Source: Artocarpus heterophyllus (lineage: Eukaryota; Streptophyta; Magnoliopsida; Rosales; Moraceae). Taken from it: a stretch of DNA of 64,000 nucleotides. Numbering within the stretch: position 1 is the first letter of the stretch; each line of letters begins with the position of its first letter. The notes under the pieces are model-generated. The model was given only the letters and a program-made list of their open reading frames with translations, searched no databases and was not told the origin of the DNA. The position numbers and the translations under genes were made by a program. Shown piece after piece: positions 23,801 to 31,870 of this stretch. Location of the stretch: assembly GCA_025403435.1 (NCBI GenBank), contig CM046338.1:25588281-25652280 (forward strand), in the 5' to 3' direction.

Positions 23801-26800
23801 ATCTTGATTGATCTCCCTCCAGGATTGAAACTGATAAGCAACAAGTCTGTGTTAAGAAGAAAGTGTAATACCGATAGGTCTATATAAACATTTAAAGCTA
23901 GATTGGTAGCCAAAAGTTTTAAGCAAAAACATAGTATAAACTATTTTGACACTTTAGCTAGATTAACATCCATAATAATGCTTTTTGTAATTGCATCAAT
24001 ATACAATTTGCATGTATACTAAATAGACGTAAAGATAGCTTTTCTTAATGGTGATCATGACGAGAAAATCCATATGGAGCATCCTGAGAGATTTGTATTA
24101 CCTAAAAATGAGAAAAAAGGTATGCAAGTTAATCAAATCACTTTATGGTTTAAAGTAAGCACTAAAACAGTGGTGCGAGAAATTTAACTCTGCTATCTTG
24201 TCTCATGGTTTTAAACATAACAACGCCGATAAGTATATTTATTTTAGATTTACAAATGATTTTGGTGTGATTATTTGTTAGTATGTTGATGACTTGCTTA
24301 TCTTTAGATTGAACATGCAAGGGCTAAATGATACCAAAAAGAATCTAGAGGCAAATGATACTAAGAAGTATCTAACTTCACAATTTAAGATGAAGGATCT
24401 TGGTGAGGTAGATACTATATTAGGTGTGAAAGTAAAAAAAGCATAGCAGGGGTTACTCGTTGTGTCAATCTCATTACATTGAGAAAGTACTTAAATTCAA
24501 TTATTTGAAGTTTAAGGTAGTGAATATCCCATTTGACTCAGTATTAAATTAATAGAATAATTCTGGCTAAGTAGTTGCATAGCTTGAGTATGCTAGTGCA
24601 ATCGATAAGTTGATGTATTCAATGCACTATATAAGGCCAGATATTGCTTTTGTTGTGTGTAAAATGTCAAGGTTCATGAGTAACCCAATTGTGAAAAATT
24701 AGAATGCAATTGGAAAAATATTTGTTTATCTTAAAATGACCACTAATTTGAGCTTGTTTTATAATGATTATCCTGCAATACTTGAAGGGTCCTCATATGC
24801 TAGTTGGATAACCAATACAAGTGATAATAAATCCACTCTTGGTTGGATTTTTACAATTTTAGAAGGAGATGTATTTTGGGCTTCCAAGAAACAAACTTGT
24901 ATATATCACTCAACAATGACGTCTGAGTTTATAGTGCTTGTGGTTGTGGAAAAGAAAAGAAAAAAAGCAGAATGGCTCAAAAACTTGTTATTTATATAAA
25001 TTTGTGGCCACAACCAATGCCATTGATTTCTTTATACTGCGATCGTAAAGCCATTTTTTTAGAGCTTATAACAAAATATACAATGAAAAGTCTAGACACA
25101 TTAGCTTGAGACATGAGTATGTGGAACAACTAATAATAAATGATGTTATTAATGTTGTATATGTTAAGATGAACAAAAACCTAGCAAATTCTTTGACAAA
25201 AGGTCTCTGAAGAGACTTAGGCATAGATACATCTAGTGGAATGAGATTGAAATCTTTTTTTTTTAAAGAATCATCGGTGATGGTAACCCAAATATGTAAT
25301 AGTTGTATCGCTATTAATTCCATACTAAAATGGGTAAGAACAACTCATTGACTAATGATTGGTTTGGCACTTATTTGCCCCATCCAAGATGTGCAATGCA
25401 GATAGCTATGTGTTGAGGTTGGGTGTATACTCTTAATGAAGTTCGTCTCAAGTAGCTAAAGACATGAATCGAAACTACACCTAAATGAACATAAGGAATG
25501 GTGTCATTTTTAACAAGACCATGGTTTAGTCTCATAAATGTGCATAAATCTAAAATAGAGCACAAATCTAGAGTAGTGCTAAATGATTAGAACATAATTT
25601 GAAACTGGGATAGCTTGTATGTGATATACTTCAGGTATTCACTGAAGAGACAAGGTTTAATGCATAGCACACCTTTGCCTTGTAAATTCTTTGAAGTATT
25701 CACTAATTGAAAGTTAAAATCGAAAGATATATTCTTGCACATACGAGTTTATTATTGTTGAATTTGGAGAAATATTATAATATAGTCACGGATTATTAGA
25801 GCGATTATAATATATCTCTCAAATTGTTTGAAGTCAAAGATACACATGAAAAATAAGAAAATATGCACTTTTATAAGTGTTCGGAATTAGCATCTAGTGC
25901 TACGACTTTAGAATTGTGATGGAGCCTCGGCGTTGGAGCGCCAGGATAGTGGCATTGGAGTGCTAGCTATTAGAGACTAGGCGCTATAGTGTCGCAACGC
26001 TAGAAAGTTGGCGCTGCAATGTCACAGAACAATATATTGGCACCGTAGAGCCAGAAAGGTAGCGCCGCAGTGTTAGAAAGCACCATAACGCTAGCCTAAA
26101 ATTGTTGATTTTGAATGTTGTGTTTTTCAAATTATTACGAACCGTTGTATTAATTAGTTGCATGATTTCTTACAAAATTAAATAGCTATTATTAATAGAC
26201 ATATACGTTGTAAAAGTTGTATTTTTTCAAGGAAGGATATCTTTACGTAAAAGGTTGCATGACTTGCAACGCTTGCACCAGTTCATGAAAAGGCATCCCG
26301 TATTTTAATTAAATCTCTAGAATTTTTAGATTTTATATATTATTCTTAAACACTATAATATCGTTAGTTATAGTATTCTGGGTTTGTTGTATCTTAGAAG
26401 TAGTTTGCCGCAACAATCTATTAGTAGACTTTGAATGAGGACAAATAAAACTTTAATGAAATATCTTCATACCAAATTCATCAACAGAAGTACCCATTTT
26501 TAAAAAACTAATCTAATGCCTAACTCTTTTTTTTTCTTTTTAACAAATCTTTTTTTTTTCACAACAAGAGTATGTTTCACAGACTTATTATATCTGTAGA
26601 AAAGAGAGGAGATCAATGGAGATTAAAGGAAGGAAGATTGAAAAAAAAAAAAAAAAGGAAAGAAAGGGAGAGAAATTGAAATGAATTGGAGACATTCCCA
26701 TGTTCCTGGGTCCCATAAGAAGCAAAACTACGTCAAACGAATAAAGTAAAAAAAAAAATTTATCGATTCTTTTACAGTGAAAACAGGTACAAAAAAACAA

Positions 26801-29800
26801 AATCAGCTTCAATGCATGTGCCATTTGGTTGTGGGGAGGGACCACCTCAAGTTTATTCTAAATGGATTTTGGTAACTTTAGTTTTAACTTATTTGTTTAA
26901 AATTATATATAATAAAGATAAAAAATTATTATAATATAAAATTCTTATATATTATAATTTTTAAACTTAAAATTTTAATTACAAATGATGTGTTAAACTG
27001 CCAATAAATTATTTTGATGGTGGAAGTAATTAACATGTTGAGGTTTCATTTTTTGTTTGAATAACTTTGACTTTCCAACTTGTAATGTGATTGTTCAAAA
27101 CTGCCAAAGTGTATTAAGTGAATGACACATGATAATCCCGAATGTAGCATGTGCTACGCCCACAACATTTAGTGCGTGGCCAATTTCCTATTGCTGGGAA
27201 CGGAAAAGTTTCCCGATCCAAATACAACCCTTAGAACCTTTTATTTGTGTTTAAGATCTCTTTATCGTGATAGATCTTTTTTTGCCTCATAGGTGACAGC
27301 CACACCTTTTAAGTTCAAGGGAATAAAATAACAAGAATTACAAGATTTTAAAATATTTAATCATCTAAAGATTTTATTTACCGAATGGGTAAAATAATAA
27401 TAATAATAATAAATTATTTCATATAGAATCATGATCATAAATTTTCAATCTAAATTATAAATTATTAACAAAAAATCCAAATTACAAATGTGGAACAATT
27501 CAAAACATAACACGTGAGTTCGTAATAACCTTGAAACATATACATGACATAAAAAATGTAAAAAACAAGAATAGGATAATTATTAATTAAAAGATATTGG
27601 AAAAATTATTGGTGCAAAATAGTTAATTAAAACTTGCTAGATCTGTTTATGTTATTAAATGGGAAAAAAAATTGTGCATATCCATGACTATTAACACCCA
27701 CGTAAAAATAGAAAATTGATTTTACTGTCACCATAATATCTAGTCAAACCCTAGTCTACCTAGTTGAGTATAAAGGACATTAAAAGGCTCGCAATGTTCT
27801 CAGCATGCTTGTGCAATCAAAAGAAAAAATCTAATGGAAGATCCTGAGCGTTCAGATTATATAAGAAGGAGATCAAGTGTACATAGTACTTGTGATTATA
27901 AAGAAAATCAAATTTCAACAACGTGGGCCCATTTCAACATCGGTTTGTAGAAAGTGATAGTGGAAAGAAGAACTTGTGGTCGGAGCCATAAAAGATCTTA
28001 TTTGGGTACAAAATTCAAAAATCCGATCCCCCAATTCCGCGAATTTATCCAGCACTAACTTACTTTGTCATATTCTAGGTCTCTAATATAATTATAATAG
28101 TACTAGCTAGTTGTTCTTCCACTTGTTTTAAAAAAATAGTGATTAGGTACACTTTTGTTTTCCCTTTTTTTTGGGTGTGGGGAAGCGCGCGGCTAATCTA
28201 TTCCACGCTTATAAAAGTTTTGATAAAAAAAATAAAAAGAAATTTGTAAACTTGATAAACCTGTAAAAAAAAAATGTAAAAAATTTGTAAAACGCTCTTT
28301 CAACCTTTGCTGCTCTATATCCCCTAACAAACAATTCCATTCCCTTCTCATCGATTTATGGTAATTCGAAAATCCATTCTTGTCAACTTTTTCTTAACCC
28401 ACTCATAATATGTTGAGCATCACCTAGTTTATATCTATAAATTTAGAGACGCCACACATCTCATTTTCATGGAAATTATTTTCTATAAAAATGTCCAACT
28501 TTTAGGACAATTTTTGTTTTTGTTTTTTTTTTTTCATGCAGTATGTCTTAGATTTCTTCTTATTTGGCAGATAAAAAAAAAAAGCATTTTGAAAAGAGAT
28601 AATAAAAAGGCATATAAAACAAATTATTTTCTTCTGTTTTAAGAAAGGCATGTTGTTTTAACTATTTAGGGCTTTTACACTTCTAATTAAGGTTTGTATT
28701 ATATAAGCTTGATTAATTTTTGGATACATTAACTTTTTTTGTAAATTGGGTTTTTTTTTTTTAAAGGAAGATTTTGCTCCAACAGAAGTAGAATACAAAT
28801 GTGATGAAATACAAACCAGTTTCATAAGTACAAGCAAATAACGCTCAAGCTAAAGGATGAAAACTTGTGCTAGATGCCTTAAAAATAGGAAATACCTCGG
28901 CACATTAAGAACAAGCAACATTATACTTTTTTGATTGGCCCTTAACAAGTGATGGAAAAATTCAAACAATTATGGACCATGACAATGTAACACAAAGGCC
29001 ACAACCATAAAACCAATAAAACCAGCTGTAAATTAGGTAGTATACTACATCTTTACTATTATTATTGTGTTTTAACATATGTTTTTTCTTCTTTTGCTTT
29101 ATACCATTTCTACAGACTAAAAAAGTCAAAATACTCTTAGATAATACTTAATTGACTAAATCTAATTTAAAATACTTATAATCAATTATATCTTTATACT
29201 CTTTAAAAGTGATATCTTTTCAAGTTTCTCATAGAAATGACAAGATCGAAAAACAATTCCATAAAATGATATTTTTCAGATTGACCTTAAAACTAGACAC
29301 TGCAAAGAGTAGGCTCTTGATGGGTCAGACACACAAAAACAAATCAAAAGGTGAGGAGACCATTTATGCTATCACAACAAAAAAAACTAACACTAAAAAA
29401 AAAAAAAACCAAACAAACAGCATAATAGAAAAAACAACACAGGAAAGAAGGAGACCTAGAAGAGCTAGACCTAGGCACCACCACATTTGACCTCTACACT
29501 CCAACAAATAACGACTTTCGAACTTTGACATGAAAACCATAACTAAAAGAAAAACCGGTGACCCAAAACCAAGTCTTAGCAAGGCTTAGCACGGCTGACG
29601 AAGAAATTCATACATCAGCTACAACATCCACGAGAACAAAAACAGATTTGCCGCAACTAGGCCCTCACCTTTGACGACCACCAATGCTCTTCAAACTCTG
29701 CCTCCAAAAGCCACAAACCACGGTGTAAAAGGATATACAAACCAAATCTGGCTTCTAGTAGCCGCCATCTCTGCTAAGAAGGCCGAAGAGCGTCGATCAT

Positions 29801-31065
29801 AGCCCACCCACACCGACCATAAACTACCCTTGCAGAATCAAAACATCATCTAGCCGCCAAACTATTGTGATGCCATCAAAAAACTCTATGCCGCTCCCTC
29901 CCTTGGGCCAAAGAAACCGTGACCAGCCAAAGGCAGACACTGACCATAAGCCCTTGGAAAAGGGGGGCGGCATAGCAAACAGAGAAAAGAAAGGAAAACC
30001 CTAACAGAGGAGTGAAATGGAGTTAATATTATGGTCTCATTTGGTTTCATTCTCAACATTTTTGGAAATATTTTTGCACTTTTTTTAAGTAAAAATTTTA
30101 AAAACACTCTTAACATAATTCTAAAAAAATTTTAATTTTTTAAAATAAAAATATTTTCACTTATTTTAAAAACAATACCAAACAGTCTCATATATTACAT
30201 CTATCTTATTAGGAATATTTTGAATGCTAATAATTAATGCTTTGTTTGAAAAGCAAATTAGAACTTTAAGTTTCAACTTATTACAATGTAAAAGCTTTTA
30301 TATGTTAGTTATTTGTTATAATGTAAAACTCTTACATGCTACAGTATTTAAGTTTATCTTCAAGTTTTAACTTACTTTTCAAACTAAGTATAGGTTATTT
30401 AGAAATAAACGGAAAGCATAGGAGTAAATTTTTCAAAGATAATGCTAAGAGTAACAATGAAAACAACAAGAGCAACTAAAGGTTGAAACATAAAATTAAG
30501 CAACTGCAGCTAATTAATTAGAGGTTGCCTATCAAGTAATTAAAGAAAAAAACTAATAATTACAGGCTAGAGCTGTTTATTTGGCGTACCTATAATCTTT
30601 TAAATGCCAACCGGAGACGCTAGCTATCGAATTTAACGCGCTCCTCCAAGCGTCTACTTTTTCCATTTGATTTTGGAAGTCCTCCTTGTGCTTCTCGAAA
30701 GCCTGTTTTACACGCCCTTGCTGCTTTCTTATGTCAGAGGGATCCACATCACAGAAAACCGGAAAGACTATGAGCCCCTTGTCTTTGCACTCGTAAATCT
30801 TGGCGAGCTCGTCTAAGCACCATCTCGAATTAGCATAATTTTCCGAGAAAACAACAATGGCAGACTTTGATTTCCCGATAGCTTCTAGGAGGTTCGGAGA
30901 AATGTCTCTTCCTCGCTCAAGCTCATCTTCATCCATGAAGGTCTTGATTCCATTCTTCACCAAAGCTTCATAGAGATGAGTGGTGAAACTTCTGCGAGTA
31001 TCTTCACCTCTAAAACTCAAAAAGACATCAAATTTTTTCCCATCATCAGCTGAAATTTCGGCCAT
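5755..31065 (-). CDS. TIR-NB-LRR immune receptor with three C-JID-like domains (8 exons)
   Basis: This is a predicted intracellular TNL receptor, a class that detects pathogen effectors and signals through the NADase activity of its TIR domain. Exons in transcription order are 31065-30590, 17272-16252, 10263-9988, 9878-8898, 8744-7974, 7879-7281, 7151-6206 and, tentatively, 5790-5755. Every junction uses GT..AG and the phases fit (2,0,0,0,0,2,0), giving 5106 nt and 1701 residues without an internal stop. Domain order is TIR (about 11-158), NB-ARC (about 175-470), LRR (about 500-880), then three C-JID-like domains (about 920-1140, 1180-1350, 1470-1670). Typical TNLs have about 900-1300 residues and one C-JID, so this one is long. 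Introns 1 and 2 are swollen by retroelements. The exon model is inferred; the domain families are clear. Loss of the far-away TIR exon from the transcript is the main alternative. Confidence 0.85.
6206..7151 (-). CDS. TNL exon 7: third C-JID-like domain
   Basis: This exon completes codon 1375 and encodes residues 1376-1690. A polar linker of about 100 residues, rich in Glu, Ser and Gln and possibly helical, leads into CFPQKGIPEWFEYQHVD, the most canonical C-JID opening of the three copies. It is followed by DKSWRGLVVCASFSV and ends GMRLLYEKDTKELEQTI. The acceptor is CTGTAG|G at 7152. A possible donor AAG|GTCTGT occurs at 6205; if it is not used, translation runs on 23 codons to a stop at 6134-6136. 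The exon has no stop over 946 nt, which argues that it is under selection. Confidence 0.85.
7152..7280 (-). other. TNL intron 6
   Basis: A 129-bp GT..AG intron in phase 2 between C-JID exons 6 and 7. Retention would add about a dozen residues and then a stop at 7241. Confidence 0.75.
7281..7879 (-). CDS. TNL exon 6: second C-JID-like domain
   Basis: This exon encodes residues 1176-1374 plus two bases. The acceptor AATAG|GGA at 7880 restores phase 0. The text then reads FQLIFPFPILSPWFFHHSVG and NVAICYIPPN..DRSWLGLEL, the C-JID pattern of IPEWF, PP and W-G-L. It closes with DVEVVMCGARLLYEQYSKLL, the conserved VK-CG-YE-D end of the domain. It is clearly related to, but strongly diverged from, the copies in exons 5 and 7, so the duplication is old. 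The tail contains an acidic stretch (NYQSDDDESD). The donor is AG|GTTTGA at 7280. Confidence 0.85.
7880..7973 (-). other. TNL intron 5
   Basis: A 94-bp GT..AG intron in phase 0 between C-JID exons 5 and 6. It remains open in the gene frame of exon 5 until a stop just before 7803, in the next exon, so retention would truncate the protein after the first C-JID. Confidence 0.75.
7974..8744 (-). CDS. TNL exon 5: first C-JID-like domain
   Basis: This exon encodes residues 919-1175. After the acceptor TTTACAG|GAA it gives RFEIRFPCTTIPLW, the start of the post-LRR jelly-roll/Ig-like domain (C-JID) of TNLs such as ROQ1 and RPP1, where it helps contact the effector. The characteristic end is also present: VCQYVPFEWFGEQL, then VELRMFGIHPVFEKDVKKF. 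An acidic, low-complexity linker of about 60 residues follows (ending HSMLLALFQ). The donor is CAG|GTCAGT at 7973. The usual first tryptophan motif (IPEWF) is weakened to IPLWC. Assignment is by motif recognition and not by a profile search. Confidence 0.85.
8745..8897 (-). other. TNL intron 4, in frame and stop-free
   Basis: This 153-bp GT..AG intron lies between the LRR exon and the first C-JID exon. It is a multiple of three and has no stop in the gene frame, so retention would insert 51 residues. It contains a (TA)n(GA)n microsatellite at about 8857-8890, just inside the donor. Confidence 0.8.
8898..9878 (-). CDS. TNL exon 4: main LRR block
   Basis: This exon encodes residues 592-918, phase 0 at both ends. 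About twelve leucine-rich repeats of 22-24 residues can be read, starting LENLVLINLSNCQYL. Typical units are NLARLVLEDCKSLSEL, NLSELDLEGTGIRELP, SLKTLSLRRCGLVRLP and SLQYLNLAENNFSSIP. LRRs of TNLs hold the receptor inactive and take part in effector recognition. After the last repeat comes a spacer ending LFPKFIE. The acceptor is CTGACAG|CAC at 9879 and the donor GAG|GTTCGA at 8897. The exon stays open through the following 153-bp intron. Confidence 0.93.
9988..10263 (-). CDS. TNL exon 3: linker and first LRRs
   Basis: This exon encodes residues 500-591 in phase 0 at both ends. It opens with GTGVVQGIFL, the TNL segment that follows the NB-ARC. It then gives the start of the LRR sensor, including FKKMRHLRLLKI, LRLLEWHGYPL and LVELSMPNSHLEQLW, hallmarks of the first TNL repeats. 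The acceptor is TTGCACAG|GGA at 10264 and the donor AAG|GTAAGA at 9987. It is separated from the NB-ARC exon by a 6-kb intron holding a copia relic. The junction to the next exon (WKETK-HLENL) matches the usual repeat boundary. Confidence 0.92.
10645..10963 (+). repeat. 5' LTR of intron-2 copia
   Basis: It matches 14920-15300 but lacks a stretch in the middle. Its first dinucleotide is CG where the other LTR has TG. Confidence 0.85.
11010..11785 (+). pseudogene. copia gag remnant
   Basis: This is a broken capsid gene of the UBN2 type. The frame starting at 11066 reads HQGLHDALAGGKN and VWQKLENLYMTKSLA, both typical of copia gag, after a frameshift near 11060. A nucleic-acid-binding zinc knuckle at about 11638-11680 reads CFMCHKEGHFKKEY; the last cysteine of CX2CX4HX4C has become Tyr. 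Several stops separate the pieces. It has no intact product. Confidence 0.8.
11790..14875 (+). pseudogene. copia pol remnant (PR-IN-RT-RNase H)
   Basis: Protease: WILDSGCSFHMTPN at about 11804-11845 keeps the Asp-Ser-Gly triad, followed by a stop. Integrase: TLWYKRLDHISKKGL near 12200 and the end of the core, WAEVVTTASYFINRSP, near 12750. Reverse transcriptase: KTWELVPKPKDQKVVGC near 13410, FAQREGINYHEVFSPIVK near 13540, and the active site YVND at 13891-13902 instead of YVDD. RNase H and the 3' end run to about 14870. At least a dozen stops or frameshifts break the frame. Confidence 0.85.
14920..15300 (+). repeat. 3' LTR of intron-2 copia
   Basis: It begins TGTTAAGTGATGGG directly after the purine tract and ends TTCTCTTCA. 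It is about 60 bp longer than the 5' copy. Confidence 0.85.
16252..17272 (-). CDS. TNL exon 2: NB-ARC nucleotide-binding domain
   Basis: This exon encodes residues 160-499, the ATPase switch of the receptor. The acceptor TTTTTCAG|G at 17273 completes codon 159 and restores the family junction DYR-NEYPDAIRSII. Motifs in order are: P-loop GTGGIGKTT (210-218, usually GMGGIGKTT), RNBS-A around FVYNVRE, kinase-2 LDDVD (274-278), RNBS-B GSRILITTRD (293-302), GLPLAL (356-361), RNBS-D FLDIACFF (411-418) and MHG where MHD is expected (459-461, genome 16366-16374). The Asp-to-Gly change uses codon GGA, two substitutions from an Asp codon. The donor GTG|GTATGG at 16251 follows VLQEKV, the standard end of this exon. 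Read-through of intron 2 would stop after five codons, giving a TIR-NB truncation. Confidence 0.94.
18003..19076. mobile_element. Fold-back/Mutator-like element with ~345-bp inverted arms
   Basis: The left arm (about 18003-18350) and the right arm (about 18725-19076) align as reverse complements over their full length. A clear match is GAGTCGTGGACTAAGCCAA against its reverse complement near 18735. Each arm holds internal tandem sub-repeats built on CCCTTAAACTTTGGTAACTA. The central 370 bp has no coding capacity. The arm consensus resembles the repeat at 1-420. Confidence 0.75.
19268..19788. mobile_element. Inverted-repeat MITE (about 520 bp)
   Basis: The left end GAAAAATACCCAAAACATC and the right end GATATTTTGAGTATTTTTC are imperfect reverse complements, and the similarity runs about 120 bp inward (AAATACCCCTGAAGC against TTAGGGGTATTTTGAG). 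There are no coding frames. Mutator-like by general form, but the duplication is unclear. Confidence 0.6.
20480..21182 (+). repeat. 5' LTR of intron-1 copia
   Basis: It shares GATTATAATATATCT at the start and a similar order of blocks with 25797-26470. The middle contains repeated GC-rich hairpin-like motifs such as GGCACCGCAGTGCC. Confidence 0.75.
21440..25215 (+). pseudogene. copia gag-pol remnant
   Basis: Gag: VEIWNALMYKYK and FSMVDSKSIFDQIHKLQ at 21565-21720. Protease: WLESGAAIHVCND near 22216, where the catalytic Asp of DSG is Glu. Integrase: HDKCKICIQAKMVKKLF and RYFITFIDNCSRYTYV at 22690-22875. Reverse transcriptase: FWREVVNDKMDSI near 23745 and an intact YVDD at 24282-24293, directly preceded by a stop. 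RNase H: SYASWITNTSDNKSTLGW near 24800 and WASKKQTCIYHSTMTSEF near 24880. Stops and frameshifts interrupt every domain, so no function remains. Confidence 0.85.
25797..26470 (+). repeat. 3' LTR of intron-1 copia
   Basis: Partner of the 5' LTR with the same internal GC-rich motifs (GGCGCTGCAATG, AGCGCCGCAGTG). Confidence 0.75.
26471..30040. other. Remaining part of TNL intron 1
   Basis: AT-rich DNA without a supported gene. A less AT-rich block at about 29430-30010 ends in a minus-strand T-rich side and may be a worn non-LTR element, but no reverse transcriptase or ORF1 motif is visible. Confidence 0.5.
30041..30184. mobile_element. Small hAT-like MITE candidate
   Basis: A 144-bp AT-rich segment with weak inverted ends (TTGGTTTCATT / AATACCAAACA) is flanked by GTCTCAT on both sides (30034-30040 and 30185-30191). 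One further base outside differs, close to the 8-bp duplication of hAT elements. Confidence 0.45.
30590..31065 (-). CDS. TNL exon 1: start codon and TIR domain
   Basis: This exon encodes residues 1-158 plus two bases of codon 159. The TIR domain begins with FDVFLSFRGEDTRRSF (residues 12-27) and continues through SENYANSRWCLDEL (residues 74-87). Glu86 there sits at the position of the catalytic glutamate of NAD-cleaving plant TIRs. A third conserved block reads VFCDVDPSDIR (103-113), where the second residue is Cys and most family members have Tyr. The exon ends GWHLKDY followed by a donor G|GTACGCC at 30589, the usual place for TNL intron 1. The start ATG at 31065 lies in a good plant context (CCAATGGC). 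Reading past the donor adds only three codons before a stop, giving a possible 162-residue TIR-only product. Confidence 0.93.
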
Positions 31066-31170
31066 TGGAAATTAATTCGTTGGGCACGGAATACAAAAAG
31101 TTTGTAACTTCAGAATAAGCTGTTCAGCAAATTATCGTATATGTACTGAATATGCAGCGAGCTAGCACTG

Positions 31171-31252
31171 TATATATTTCATCTTGTTATAGGTGAAGCC
31201 ATTAAACACTCTTAGACTGTAGGGCCTGCAAATCACATGCTCTCATAGTCAA
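31171..31252 (-). promoter_or_regulatory. TNL core promoter candidate: TATA box and W-box
   Basis: On the minus strand a TATATA sequence lies at 31171-31176, about 105 bp before the start codon. A W-box core TTGACT, the binding site of WRKY factors that drive many defence genes, lies at 31247-31252, about 70 bp further upstream. The spacing suits a short 5' leader of about 70 nt. Such short motifs can arise by chance in AT-rich DNA. Confidence 0.4.
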
Positions 31253-31870
31253 GAACAAAATAATAAAAAAGGTTACAACTGTCTATAGCTGGCAGCCTCG
31301 TTCCGGGTTCTTGTGCTGTTTATTTAATGCAACTAGCGCATCTTTTTATCAAAAAACAAAGACCAAAGAGATTTGTCATTATTATAATTAATGATTATCG
31401 TAAAACGCTAATGCAAGATGCTGATCTCGATGCTGTCATCGGCAAAATTTTTATGTGTTGGCAACAATAAAAATTTCAGTAGAAAATGTCACTTTCTAAA
31501 ATTAATTGCTATAAAAATAAGTTTTAAAAATATTTTTACTTCATATCAAATTTATGGTAAAAAATAATTTATTTATCTTTTATTTATAGTGTAAATAATT
31601 TTTATTTAAATAATAAATAGATTTATGGTGTAAATAATACATTTACGCTTTGTTTATAATGTAAATATTACTTAGTTATATAGTAAATAAGTAATTTATA
31701 TTGTAAAGCTGACATTTACTGTAAATATTCTCAAAACTTGATATTTATTTCAAAAAGTTTCAAAAACCTAACATTTCTCTCATTCTTCCTAGAACTTTTT
31801 AGAAGCTCTTATGGTATATTTTAATCGTACTGGTAGGTTCTATAATTGTTTTTTTTTTCTACACCTCTCC
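31253..31870. other. Upstream region of the TNL gene
   Basis: No gene. Between about 31560 and 31740 a degenerate motif close to TTTATGGTGTAAATAAT recurs several times. Confidence 0.5.

Larger units (their letters stand above)
20480..26470 (+). mobile_element. Ty1/copia retrotransposon in TNL intron 1 (decayed)
   Basis: Two related LTRs (about 20480-21182 and 25797-26470) flank remnants of gag, protease, integrase, reverse transcriptase and RNase H, all on the plus strand. The LTRs differ at many positions, so the insertion is old. No target duplication could be fixed because the exact LTR ends are blurred. It lies antisense to the TNL gene between the TIR and NB-ARC exons. Confidence 0.88.
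17273..30589 (-). other. TNL intron 1, about 13.3 kb
   Basis: The first intron separates the TIR and NB-ARC exons. It holds a fold-back element (about 18.0-19.08 kb), an inverted-repeat MITE (about 19.27-19.79 kb), a copia relic (about 20.48-26.47 kb) and a small hAT-like MITE (30041-30184). Typical TNL first introns are about 100-1000 bp, so nearly all of the length is inserted DNA. No second host gene is seen inside. Confidence 0.75.

Noticed and set aside
29209..30116. Possible LINE fragment in intron 1
   Set aside because: The base composition and T-rich end on the minus strand suggest a non-LTR element, but no reverse transcriptase, endonuclease or ORF1 motif can be read.
30577..31065. 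A stand-alone TIR-only gene
   Set aside because: The exon ends in a standard TNL donor whose phase fits the distant NB-ARC exon exactly, so linkage is the better reading, although a TIR-only isoform stays possible.
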